NCBI RefSeq assembly: GCF_050003625.1
Contig: NC_134398.1
Location: 198,221,700 to 198,285,699, forward strand
From: Haematobia irritans
Lineage: Eukaryota > Arthropoda > Insecta > Diptera > Muscidae
Reading direction: 5' to 3'
DNA: 64,000 nucleotides
Made by a program: the position numbers and the translations under genes. The notes under the pieces are model-generated. The model did not search any database. It was not told the DNA's origin and worked only from the letters and a program-made list of their open reading frames with translations. Below, one piece after another: positions 46,986-58,461 of this stretch (position 1 is its first letter; each line of letters starts with the position of its first letter).

Positions 46986-48360
46986 GACAACATTTCCTAT
47001 AAAATAAAATTTTGACAAAATTTTCAATGGAAATAAAATTTTGATCAAATTTTGTATATAAATAAAATTTTGATAATTTTTTCTACAAAAATAAAATTTT
47101 GACAAAATGTTCTATAGCAAAAAAATGTTGACAATATTTTCTACAGAAATAAAATGTTAGTCCACTTTTCTATTGAAATAAAATTCTAACAAAATTTTCT
47201 ATAAAAAAATAAAATATGTAGAAATAAATTTTAGTAGAAATAAAATTTTGACCAACTATTCTATTGAAATAAAATGTTGACCAACTTTTCTATATAAATT
47301 TTCTAAATAAAATTTTTCCTAAATTTTCTATATAAACAACATTTTTAAAGATTGTTTATAGAAATAAAATTTTTACAAAAAAAAAAATTATAGAAATAAA
47401 ATTTTTCTATATTTTCTATTTTCTATAGAAAATAATCTTGACAAAATTTTCTATAGAAATAAAATTTTGACAAAATTTTATATAGAAATAAAATGTTGAC
47501 AAAATTTACTATAGATATAAAATTTGGACAAAATTTTCTCCAGAAATAAAATTTTGACAAAATTCTATATAGAAATAAAATGTTGACAAAATTTACTATA
47601 GAAATAAAATTTTGAAAAAAATTTCCTATAGAAATAAAATTTTGACCAATCTTTCTTTAGAAATAAAATTTTGACCAACTTTTCTATAGAAATTAAATTC
47701 TAATAAAATTTTCTATATTCATAAAATTTTAACCAACTTGTCTATAGAAATAAAATTCTAACATATATTTCTATAGAAATAAAATTTTGACCAAATTTTC
47801 TATATTAATAAAATTTTGAAAATTTTTCTATAGAAATAAAATTTTGACAACATTTTCTAAAGAAACAAAATTTTCTGCATTAATAAAATGGTGACAAAGT
47901 TTTTTTTTATAGAAATAAAATTGTGACCAAATTGCCTATGTAAATAAAATTTTTAAAAATATTTCTATATAAATAACATGTTTCCTAAATTTTCTGTAGA
48001 AATAAAATGTTGACAAAATTTTCTACAGAAATAAAATTTTAGCCAACTTTTCTAATGAAATAAAATTCTAACAAAATTTTCTATTTAAATAAAATTAAAA
48101 AAAAATCTATATAAATAAATTTTTCCCAAAATTTTCTATATAAACAAAATTATAGAAATAAAGTTTAAAAACAATTTTTATAGAAATAAAATTTTGACCA
48201 AATTTTCTATAGAAAAACTATTTGACATACTTTTCTGTAGAAATAAAATTCTGACAAAATTTTCTGTAGAAAAAAATTTTAGCCAAATTATCTACAGAAA
48301 TAAAATTTTGACAAAATTTTCTATATAAATAATTAAAAAAAAAAAAATTGGCAAAATAAA

Positions 48361-48600
48361 TTTAAAACACGTTACTGGCGCTATTTTAATGACTGCACTG
48401 AAGTAGACCTTTTTGTAAATGACTGTTCATTTCTAAAGAACCGTTTACTATGTTGAGAGGAAAATATTCCTCTTAAAAAGAGTAAACAGAGTACTATGTC
48501 ATTGCTGAGTTATATTGAAATAATAAGAACAGAATTTTTTTTATGAAATGAAAATTATGTTCGACGTTGGTGCTATTTTATTGACCAGCTCTGTAAATAG
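48361..48600. other. Foreign insert in the minisatellite with imperfect direct repeats at its ends
   Basis: CGTTACTGGCGCTATTTTAA...TGACTGCACTG near 48370 and CGTTGGTGCTATTTTATTGA...CCAGCTCTG near 48567 are ~32-bp direct repeats. The ~160 bp between is not minisatellite. Origin unknown. Confidence 0.5.
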
Positions 48601-48976
48601 AGAAATAAAATTTTGATAAAATTTTTTATAGAAATAAATAAAGAAATAATAAACATTTTCTACATAAATAAATTTTGACAAAATTTTCTATATAAATACT
48701 TCTGTTGAGAAAAAAATTTGACAACATTTTCTACATAAATAAAATTTTGATAAAGTTTTTTTTTAAGAAATAAAATTTTGACCAAATTGTCTATAGAAAT
48801 AAAATTTTTACCGACTTTTCTATAGAAATAAAATTCTAACTAAATTTAACAAAAATTTCACAAAATCTTCTCAGAATTAAAATATTTACAAAATTATCTA
48901 TGTAAATAATATTTTTACAAAATTTTTGTATAGAAATAAAATTTTGACAAAATTTTCTACATAAATATAATTAAAA

Positions 48977-50427
48977 AAAGAAGTATATACGGCCGTAAGT
49001 TCGACCTGACCGAATCTTATGTATCCTCCACCATGGATTGCGCAGAAACTTCTACTAAAGACAGTCACCCACAATCGAATTACTTAGGTTGTGGTAACAC
49101 TTGCCGATGGCAAAGTATCTTAAAACTTCTAAACATCGTCTTCTAAATTGTAAGTTAGTCCATACGGGCCGATTAAATACGTGTATAATTCAGTTTGACA
49201 AAATTTTCTATAGAAATAAAATTTTTACAAAATTTTCTATAGAAATAAAATTTTGATAAAATTTTCTATAGAAATAAAATTTTGACAAAATTTTCTATAG
49301 AAATAAAATTTTCACACAACTTACTACAGTAATAAAATTTGTACAAAAATTTCTATAAAAATTTGAACCGAATCGGATGAATTTTGCTCCTCCAAGAGGT
49401 TCTGCGGGTCAAATATGAAGATTGATTTATATGGGGGCTATATATAATTATGGACCGATATGGACCAATTTTTGTATGATTGTTAGAGACCATATACTAA
49501 CACCACGAACCAAATTTCGACCGGATCGGATGAATTTTGCTAATCCAAGAGGCTCCGGAGGTCAAATCTGGGGATCGGTTTATATGCGGGCTATATATAA
49601 TTATAGACCGATAGGCACCAATTTTTGCACGGTTGTTAGAGACCATATACTGACACAACGTACCAAATTTCAACCGGATCGGATGAAATTTGTTCCTCCA
49701 AGAGGCTCCGGAGGTCAAATCTGGGAATCGGTTTATATGGGGGCTATATATAATTATGGACCGATATAGACCAATTTTTGCATGGTTGTTAGAGACAATA
49801 TGCTAACACCGCGCACCAAATTTCAACCGGATCGGATGAATTTTGCACCATCAAGAGGCTCCAGAGTTCAAATCTGGGGATCGGTTTATAAGGGGCTATA
49901 TATAATTATGGACCGATATAGACCAATTTTTGCATAGTTTTTGGAGACATAATACTAACACCACATACCAAATTTCAACCGGATCGGATGAATTTTACTC
50001 CTCCAAGAGGCTCCGCAAGCCAAATCTGGGGAACGGTTTGTATGGGGGCTATACGTAAAAGTGGTCCGATATGGCCCATTTGCAATACAATCCGACCTAC
50101 ATCAATAACAACTACTTGTGCCAAGTTTCAAGCTGATAGCTTATTTCGTTCGGAAGTTAGCATGATTTCAACAGACGGACGGACGGGCATGCTTAGATCG
50201 ACTCAGAATTTCACCACGACCCAGAATATATATACTTTATAAGGTCTTAGAGCAATATTTCGATGTGTTGCAAACGGAATGACAAAGTTTATATACCCCC
50301 ATCCTATGGTGGAAGAGAGAAGTTCACCAATGTGGTATCACAATGGACTGAATAGTCTAAGTGAGCCTGATACATCGGGCTGCCACATAACCTAACCTAA
50401 CCTAACCTATGGTGGAGGGTTAAAAAA
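48977..50427 (-). mobile_element. HLE-A copy 10, complete, with a SINE tail in its tip
   Basis: GTATATACGGCCGTAAGTTC near 48981, ACACTTGCCGATGGCAAAG, short minisatellite at 49195-49355, four to five monomers, terminal block, and the tip CCATCCTATGGTGGA interrupted by 93 bp then completed (GGGTTAAAAAA). Confidence 0.85.
50314..50406 (+). mobile_element. 5'-truncated SINE (or LINE) tail with 10-bp target duplication
   Basis: CTATGGTGGA at 50304-50313 is repeated at 50407-50416. The insert is only the common 3' end (AGAGAGAAGTTCACC, ACTGAATAGTCTAAGTGAGC, ATCGGGCTGCCAC, (CCTAA)n). Confidence 0.9.
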
Positions 50428-51945
50428 ACTCAATTTTTCCTGTTATTTCGCACTATCTGACTCACTATGTCCATAGTGAGTCAGTTATCCCTTTGGTAGA
50501 AGTATTAACTGAATTATGCTAAATTCTAAATCTTTTGATTGTTTCCTAGAAGAAAAATATATTCCGATCCTATATTTTTGGTCTAGTGAGTTTGTTTTTA
50601 TAATATTGCCAAATTGGAATGTATGGTTTTCACCTTTGTTGAGGGACTGCAATATATCCAGTTATGCATACGTACCATATATTGTATTACATTTTCCCTT
50701 ATCTATTGCATTTTCCTGCTCTTTCAGTCTGTGCCATTATTGTAGGTGATGCCATTTGCAATTCGTTGTTTCATGCTTGTTTTGGTGTACATGTCCACTC
50801 ATGCATGCATGATTAACTTGATTGTATTTAACTTATGCTCTTCCACTCTAAAAAGCTAACTAATTCAAAACACATGATGCTGATGATGCCGGCGATGATG
50901 GTGACAAACATGCATGCCATTGCGGATATCCTAAATTATGTTGATTTTTCTCTCACTAATTGTGATTGCTGTTATTCATCCACGCTCCCCAGAGCAATGT
51001 CATCAAATTCAAAAAATTTCCTAAAATTTTCAGAGTGTTTTGTTTTCATTTCACAAAGGATAATTCAGCTAAAAAATTTTCAACAAAATTCCACAGACAA
51101 TTTTCGACTATGTTGTCATTGAGTAGAATAAACAGAAACATATTCCGACTGTGTGTGTGTGTTTGTTTTTTTTTTTTTTCTAAAACATATGTGGACATGG
51201 GGGCATATCAACACTAATTTAATAGTCGCCCCATTTAGCTGAGCTGATGTTTTAATGAAAAACAAATATGTATATGCTGAAGTTTCATAGTAAACTAGCA
51301 CATTCGTTAGTTTGTCATGGGGGAAATGGATTTAATGAAAATCAAAAGAATGATCAAAGTCACCAGAAAGTAAATGGTGAGGAGTTCGCTTGAGCACAGA
51401 GTCCAATATTTGATAGCCTACAAAAGGTCTAATGATTTAGACTATTTTATGCCAAGTACCTATAGCTTTGTTAACATTATTAGAAAGGAAGTTTTTAGGT
51501 TTGTTTTTCAAATTTGTAAAGATCCTAATACGATAGAAATTATGAGCTTATTATAAAACGTTTAATCCCCATATGCTCAGGGAATATGTTTCATCCTATA
51601 GGCTGAATGCAGAAAATGAAGCCAACCCATTTTTGTCGGCGGCGGCTGACACTAAACTTTTGACTTCTGTGGCGGCAGCTTGACATCTAAATATAAATTG
51701 GTCTATTCGGCGGCGGACAATAATCCATTATAAAATCAAATTGATGTTATCCGAATGGCAATGAGATAAGTTGTCTTATCTCATTACAATCAAATTTACA
51801 TTTCATTCAAATTTTCTTAACTAAACTTTTTTGCAAACTTACTATAGCAACTTGATACTGATTAATTTTGAGTGGAAGGTTCAACATTTTGGCAAAAACT
51901 ACAACAATTGTAATGTAACCAAATAAAGCGCTCTTCTTATTAGTT
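50428..51945. other. Low-repeat region
   Basis: No gene recognised. TTGTCGGCGGCGGCTGAC and GGCGGCGGACAATAA (51635-51722) are unusually GC-rich here. A (GT) run lies near 51150. Open frames (50516-50749, 50835-51217, 51374-51556) lack domains. Confidence 0.35.
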
Positions 51946-51946
51946 T

Positions 51947-52925
51947 TTATACCCACCACAATAGAATGGTGCAGGGGTATAATAAGCTTGTCATTTCGTT
52001 TGTAATACATGGAAATATCGATTTCCGTAGCCAGGAAAAAAGCGTCGCCAAAAAAAAAAAAAAAAAATATTTAAAATGTCTTTTTAGATCCGGAAGTGGT
52101 GCAAAATCGGCGCAGAGGCGATGAATTTAACATGGGCTTGTCATAGGACGGATGCCCACCATTACAACAGCCGTTGCATTAATTTTGCATTACGTTTTAA
52201 GGTGTGACCCGAATTCAGTCTTTTGGATGTGAATTAAAAAATGATGTGATTTTAAAAATTTTGTATAGTTTTTTTAAGATTTTTTAAGCATTCTAACGCC
52301 TGTCTGAAACGTTTGACCTCAAATATTTTACAAAATGCCCAATTTTTCAGAAGTGCTTCCAATTTTTTTGCTGGGTGTATATATTCTTCATCATCGAAAA
52401 ATTTTTAAGGGCGTTTTCGTTTTGCCAATAATATGTTGCCCTGGTGTACACACAAAATTTTTTTCTCGAAATTAATTGATTGATTGATTTTTGTTACAAT
52501 TTAAACAAATTTTGAATCAATTAAATTTTTAATTGAATATTTTTTAAAACCTTAATTAAGATTTTAACTGGAAAATTGTTCGTGAAATTTTTTTCTGTGT
52601 AACACTACTTTTTCCTCATTGGATTTTCGCTCAAATGATACAAAAAATTGTTTTCTGATTCAATCACGAAATTAATTGATCCAATTAATTTTTCAATTGA
52701 AATGTCTTCAATCACAGAAATGATAGTATCAATTAAAAAAATTAATTGATCCAATTAAAATAATAATTGATACTATTAATTTTTGTGATTGATTTTTGTT
52801 TCAATTAAAAAATTTTTATAATCAATTAAATTTAAATGATCCGACGAAGAGTTTTCAAAGGAAACGATTATATTATTTGATTCATGGTGGTGGGTATTTA
52901 AGATTCGGTCCGGCCATCCGTATTT
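51947..52925 (+). mobile_element. HLE-C copy 2, ends only, interior replaced
   Basis: TTTTATACCCACCACAATAG at ~51945 and, at the other end, TTCATGGTGGTGGGTATTTAAG then GATTCGGTCCGGCC and TATTTATATG near 52925. Both match the HLE-C at 60922-62779. The middle (52045-52850) is unrelated and holds AATTGA-rich elements. Confidence 0.6.
52446..52604. mobile_element. Small MITE-like element, ACACA...TTTTTTTC ends
   Basis: ACACACAAAATTTTTTTCTCG and inverted GTGAAATTTTTTTCTGTGT bracket AATTAATTGATTGATTG and TCAATTAAATTTTTAATTGA. Imperfect inverted ends; target duplication not resolved. A similar block follows at 52610-52850. Confidence 0.5.
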
Positions 52926-52989
52926 ATATGTTTTTTTTTTTTTAATTTTTATTATGTAAAAGCAAAAAATAGTAGAACTAGATTTATTT

Positions 52990-53420
52990 TTACCCTCGGT
53001 ATGAATTTTGGTCTGCAAATGGCCCAAAAAGCTGTCGCACCCTGTACGAATGTGGATCTGCGGTATTTTTGGCCCATTCCCGGCTAAACGTAGTCTTGAG
53101 TTGATGGTCATATTTGTGTTTTTTTATTGTCAACCTTCCTCTCCTAAGTGCACCAGCCCAACGGATTGAGATCCGGTGATTTTTGTGGTCACTGTGCGGT
53201 AGAAATTAAGTGAGGAACCTCAATTAAAGTCCTTCTTGGTTGACGGGTGCTGAATGTGATGGTGCTGTTGGAGTCCTCTAGGAATTTCCATGGTTTGCGG
53301 CTCAAATGGTTGCCTATCCAGAACTTCGAACATATAGGAGATTTTATGGATAATATTAAAAATGTATTGTAAATCCACGGACGATGAATAAGAGCAAGGG
53401 AATCCATCATGGGCTGTTTC
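52990..53420 (-). pseudogene. Decayed Tc1/mariner-superfamily transposase
   Basis: Minus strand, several frames: LEDSNSTITFS (from a second-Asp motif), KSPDLNPLGW (third-Asp SPDLNP motif), and KIPQIHIRTGCDSFLGHLQT, typical of the C-terminus of IS630/Tc1-like transposases. Stops and shifts separate the pieces. Different from the DD41D and DD34D elements here. Confidence 0.6.
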
Positions 53421-53545
53421 GGCTCACAGTAATCGCAAATCTTGTTATTTTCTTTTGAAAGTAGGTTGCTGTCTGTAAATTAAATAATTCGGATATTTTT
53501 TCATGTATATTGAATTTTTATACCGCAACTCTATATGTACAACTA

Positions 53546-54890
53546 TTATACCCTCCATCATAGGATGGGGGTATATTAACTTTGTCATTCCGTTTGTAAC
53601 ACATCGAAATATTGCTCTAAGACCCCATAAAGTATATATATATATTCTGGGTCGTGGTGAAATTCTGAGTCGATCTAAGCATGTCCGTCCTTCCGTCCGT
53701 CCGTCCGTCTGTTGAAATCACGCTAACTTCCGAACGAAACAAGCTATCGACTTGAAACTTGGCACAAGTAGTTGTTATCGATGTAGGTCGGATGGTATTG
53801 AAAATGGGCCATATCGGTCCACTTTTACGTATAGCCCCCATATAAAGGGACCCTCAGATTTGGCTTGTGGATCCTCTAAAAGAAGCATATTTCATCCGAT
53901 CCGGCTGAAATTTGGTATATGGTGTTGGTATATGTCTCTAACAACCATGCAAAAATTGGTCCACATCGGTCCATAATTATATATAGCCCCCATATAAACC
54001 GATCCCCAGATTTGGTTTGTGGAGCTTCTAAAAGAAGCATATTTCATCCGATCTGGCTGAAATTTGGTATATGGTGTTGGTATATGGTATCTAACAACAA
54101 AATTGGTTCACATCGGTCCATAATTATATATAGCCCCCATATAAACCGATCCCCAGATTTGGCTTGCGGAGCCTAAAAGAGAAGCACATTTCATCCGACC
54201 CGGCTGAAATTTGGTACATGGTGTTGGTATATGGTCTCTAACAACCATGCAAAAATTGGTTCCCATCGGTCCATAATTATATATAGCCCCCATATAAACC
54301 GATCCCCAGATTTGGCTTGCGGAGCCTCAAAGAGAAGCAAATTTCATCCGATCCGGCTGAAATTTTGTACATGATGTTGGTATATGGTCTCTAACAACCG
54401 TGCAAAAATTGGTCCACATCGGTCCATAATTATATATAGCGCCCATATAAACCGATCCCCAGATTTGGGTTGCGGAGCCTCAAAGAGAAGCAAATTTTAT
54501 CCGATCCACCTGAAATTTGGTACATGATATTGGTATATGGTCTCTAACAACCGTGCAAAAATTGGTCCACATCGGTTCATAATTATAGATAGCCCCCATA
54601 TAAACAGATCCCCAGATTTGGCTTGCGAAGTCTCCAAGAGAAGCAAATTTCATCCAATCCGGTTGTAATTTGGAACATGGTCCATATCGGTCCATAATTA
54701 TATATAGCCCCCATATAAAACGTTCTCCAAATTTGACCTCCGGAGCCTCTTGGAGGAGCAAAATTCATCCGATCCGGTTCAAAGTAGGAACGTGGTGTTA
54801 GTATGTGGTCGCTAACAACCATACCAAAATTGGTCCAATCACACAAAAATTGGTCCATATCGGTTCATAATCATGGTTGCCACTAGAGCC
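53546..54890 (+). mobile_element. HLE-A copy 11, 5' portion
   Basis: TTATACCCTCCATCATAGG at 53546, terminal block (GTCCGTCCGTCCGTCTG), seven monomers at 153-bp steps, ending in GGTTGCCACTAGAGCC, the D junction. The hairpin end is missing. Confidence 0.85.
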
Positions 54891-55310
54891 AAAAATAATC
54901 TACCAAAATTTTATTTCTATAGAAAGTGTTGTCAAAATTTTATTTCTAGAGAAAATTTTGTTAAAATTTTATTCGGTTCAAAATAAAATTTTCATCATTG
55001 TCAAAATTTTATTTCTATAGAAAATTTTGTTCAAATTTTATGCGGTTCATAATCATAGTTGCCACTCGAGCCAAAAATAATCGACCACGATTTTATTTCT
55101 ATAGAAAATTTTGTCAAAAGTTTATTTCTATAGATAATTTTGTTAAAATTTTATTTCTGTAGAAATATTTGTCAAAATTTTCTTTCTATAGAAAATTTTG
55201 TCAAAATTTTTATTTCTATAGAAAATTTTGTGAAAATTTTATTTCCATAGAAAATTTTTTAATATTTTCTTTCTGTAGAAAATTTTGTCAAAATTTTATG
55301 TCTACTTTGT
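54891..55310 (+). repeat. 29-bp minisatellite with a second D start
   Basis: The D left end at 54877-54905 recurs at 55046-55085 (CATAATCATAGTTGCCACTC, GCCAAAAATAATCGACC). This shows a partial duplication of the HLE-A/D junction inside the array. Confidence 0.8.
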
Positions 55311-56045
55311 TAAATTTTAATTTTAATTTTATCCCCCTTATGCCATTGTGAAATTTTTTAATAAATATATTGTATAGCACTGTTGCCACCATACCATAAA
55401 CCATACCCTTTTCCCCAACATAAAGTCATTGTGGCACATATTCACTTTGTGCGCAACATTTCTATGGCCAAACATTTGTGAAGCTTAAAATAAATCGTCA
55501 AAAATCGTTCGTCATTCTAAAAGGCGATAAGAACGAAAACCATACACATATCATGTAACCGCATTTCATTAGTAATAGTTTAGTAAAACAGCGAAAAAAT
55601 TTGTCACAATTCATTTAAGTCATTCATTCGCAGGCATGCATGAATGCATACATGATGCATGTCAAGGTAATCCTTCCATATGTGACGATTTTGCTGTTTC
55701 CAGTATACAAATGGGCTTTCGGTTTGCATTTTTCATGCGCGGAAAGAAGACCTAGTGAAATCGTTTGAAGCAGCTGCGATGTAAATGGAGTCAACAAACA
55801 TTTTTGGATGGATTTGGAGCTATGAGAAAATGTGATAGATTTTGTCCTTGGGATTGCTTTGAGTTTTTGTGACCACAAAGTGACCAAACACTTTGCATAT
55901 ATATAGTCCATCCTCGAACTTTTTATAGCTGTCCCAAAAATCTATCTATCTATCCAAAATTTCATTATCTTCTATAATGAAGTGCATTTTCAGAGTTTGG
56001 TCAGGCCAGGAGAAATGTCATATGTGTGTCAGAAATTACAAAAAA
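55311..56045. other. Low-repeat region
   Basis: No gene recognised. The 95-codon minus-strand open frame (55911-55624) has no domain I know. Confidence 0.35.
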
Positions 56046-58020
56046 AACAAGTAAGGAAAGTCTAAAGTCGGGCGGGACCGACTATATTATACCCTGCACC
56101 ACTTTGTAGATCTAAATTTTCGATACCATATCACATCCGTCAAATGTGTTGGGTGCTATATAAAGGTTCGTCCCAAATACATACATTTAAATATCACTTG
56201 ATTTGGACAGAATTTGATAGACTTTTACAAAATCTATAGACTCAAAATTTAAGTTGGCTAATGCACTAGAGTGGAACACAATTTTAGTACAAAAATATGG
56301 GAAACATTTAAATCTGAAGCAATTTTAAGGAAACTTCGCAAAAGTTTATTTATGATTTATCGCTCGATATATATGTATTACAAGTTTAGGAAAATTAGAG
56401 TCAGTTTTACAACTTTTCGACTAAGCAGTGGCGATTTTACAAGGAAAATGTTGGTATTTTGACCATTTTTGTCGAAATCAGAAAAACATATATATGGGAG
56501 CTATATCTAAATCTGAACCGATTTCAACCAAATTTGGCACGCATAGCTACAATGCTAATTCTACTCCATGTGCAAAATTTCAACTAAATCGGAGCAAAAA
56601 TTTGGCCTCTGTGGTCATATGAGTGTAAATCGGGCGAAAGCTATATATGGGAGCTATATATAAATCTGAACCGATTTCAATCAAATTTGGCACGCATGGC
56701 TAGAATGCTAAATCTACTCCCTGTGCAAAATTTCAACCAAATTGGGCAAAACTCGGGCTTCTGGGGCCATATAAGTCCATATCGGGCGAAAAATATATAT
56801 GGAAGCTATATCTAAATCTGAACCGATTTCAATCAAATTTGGCACACATGACTATACTACCAATTGTGCTCCTTGTGCAAAATTTCAAGCTATAAAAAAC
56901 GATAAAACTCTGGCTTCTGGGTCCATATAAGTGCATATCGGGCGAAAGATATATATGGGAGCTATATCTAAATCTGAATCGATTTCAACCAAATTTGGCA
57001 CACATAGCTACAATGCTAAATCTACTCCTTGTGCAAAATTTCAACTAAATCGGAGCAAAAATTGGCATCTGTGGTCATATGAGTGTAAATGGGGCGAAAG
57101 CTATATATGGGAGCTGTATATAAATCTGAACCGATTTCAATCAAATTTGGCACGCATAGCTAGAATGGTAAATCTACTCCCTGTGCAAAATTTCAACCAA
57201 ATTGGGTCAAAACTCTAGCTTTTAGGACCATATTAGTCCATATCGGGCGAAAGATATATATGGGAGCTATATCTAAATCTGAACCGATTTCAATCAAATT
57301 TTGCACACTTGACTATACTACTAATTGTACTCCTAGTGCAAAATTTCAACCAAATTCGGCCAAAAAACTGGCTTCTGGGGCCATATAAGTCCATATCGGG
57401 CGAAAGATATATATGGGAGCTATATCTAAATCTGAACCGATTTCAATCAAATTTTGCACACTTTACTATACGACCAAGTGTTATGCCAATACAAAATTTC
57501 AAGCAAATCCGTATAAAACTCTGGCTGCTGGGTCCATATTAGTGCATATCGGGCGAAAGATATATATGGGAGCTATATCTTAATCTGAACCGATTTCAAT
57601 AAAATTTGGCACACTTGACTATAGTACTAATTGTTCTTCTTGTGCAAAATTTTAAGCAAATTAGGGTAAAACTCTGGCTTCTGTGGCCATATAAGTCCAT
57701 ATCGGGCGAAATATATATATGGGAGCTATATCTAAATCTGAACCGATTTCTTCCAAAATCACTAGGGATCTATTCTGAGCCAAAACACATACTTGTGCCA
57801 AATTTGAAGTCGATTGGACTAAAACTGCGACCTAGACTTTGATTACAAAAATGTGTTCACGGACAGACGGACAGACGGACATCGCTATATCGACTCAGGA
57901 ACCCACCCTGAGCATTTTTGCCAAAGACACCATGTGTCTATCTCGTCTCCTTCTGGGTGTTGCAAACATATGCACTAACTTCTAATACCCTGTTCCACAG
58001 TGTGGAGCAGGGTATAAAAA
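56046..58020 (-). mobile_element. HLE-B, intact reference copy (1,975 bp)
   Basis: AACAAGTAAGGAAAGTC and hairpin AGTCGGGCGGGACCGACT, subterminal TATACCCTGCACCAC, unique ~350 bp, then eight monomers (TCGGGCGAAAG near 56629, 56783, 56938, 57091, 57243, 57396, 57549, 57701: steps of ~153 bp). ACAGACGGACAGACGGACAT, CATATGCACTAACTTC and the tip GTGGAGCAGGGTATAAAAA at 58020 follow. Open frames such as 56931-57218 are artefacts. Confidence 0.9.
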
Positions 58021-58077
58021 ATCTATTCCCCCAAAAACTGGACAATTCTATAAGATAGGTAAATAACATAGATTGGG

Positions 58078-58318
58078 TTTGGTTAGGTATAGTGGCAGCT
58101 CCTTGATTCAGACTCATTTAGACCGTTTCATAGCACAAGTAGTGAGTTCAATGAGTTCTGCCCAATTCCATGTTTAGCTCAATCATAAGGAATCTCTTTT
58201 TAAACGGATTGCGCAAGGGTTTTCACATTACAGTGAAACCACTTAGAAAAGCTTTGAACCTCCTAGAAAGGTACCCAGAAATACTGAGAGGGGTTAATAT
58301 GCCGCTCAATGATTTTTT
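58078..58318 (-). mobile_element. Degenerate SINE copy 4, head missing
   Basis: GGTTTGGTTAGGTATAGTGG, then CCCAATTCCATGTTTAGCTC and CAGTGAAACCACTTAGAAAA match the SINE body (reverse). The tRNA-like head is absent. Confidence 0.7.
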
Positions 58319-58461
58319 TGATGTATTTGTTGAAACTGGGATTTAAGAGCTATGTATAAGTATAAATAATTTGGCTTGTGTCTCCAAATTTGAAGTAACA
58401 TTAGTAACATTGGTTAATAAATAAAAGTGTTATTCCCAAATTTGTTAAAATCGGGCGATAC

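Larger units (their letters stand above)
45315..48970 (-). mobile_element. Element D (reverse), interrupted by a LINE
   Basis: Begins with the D right end (TAGAATTCTACCC, AGATTGGTAGAATTC, AACTAAGAGGTAC). Minisatellite at 45440-45572, LINE at 45573-46985, minisatellite at 46986-48360 and 48600-48970. The two HLE-A copies abut it on both sides. The array is the most diverged in the window, with many indels, and includes a foreign insert at 48361-48600. Confidence 0.65.

Noticed and set aside
46986..47105. N-terminus of the 422-codon LINE frame as a real start
   Set aside because: The first ~40 codons are minisatellite; the LINE begins at ~46985.
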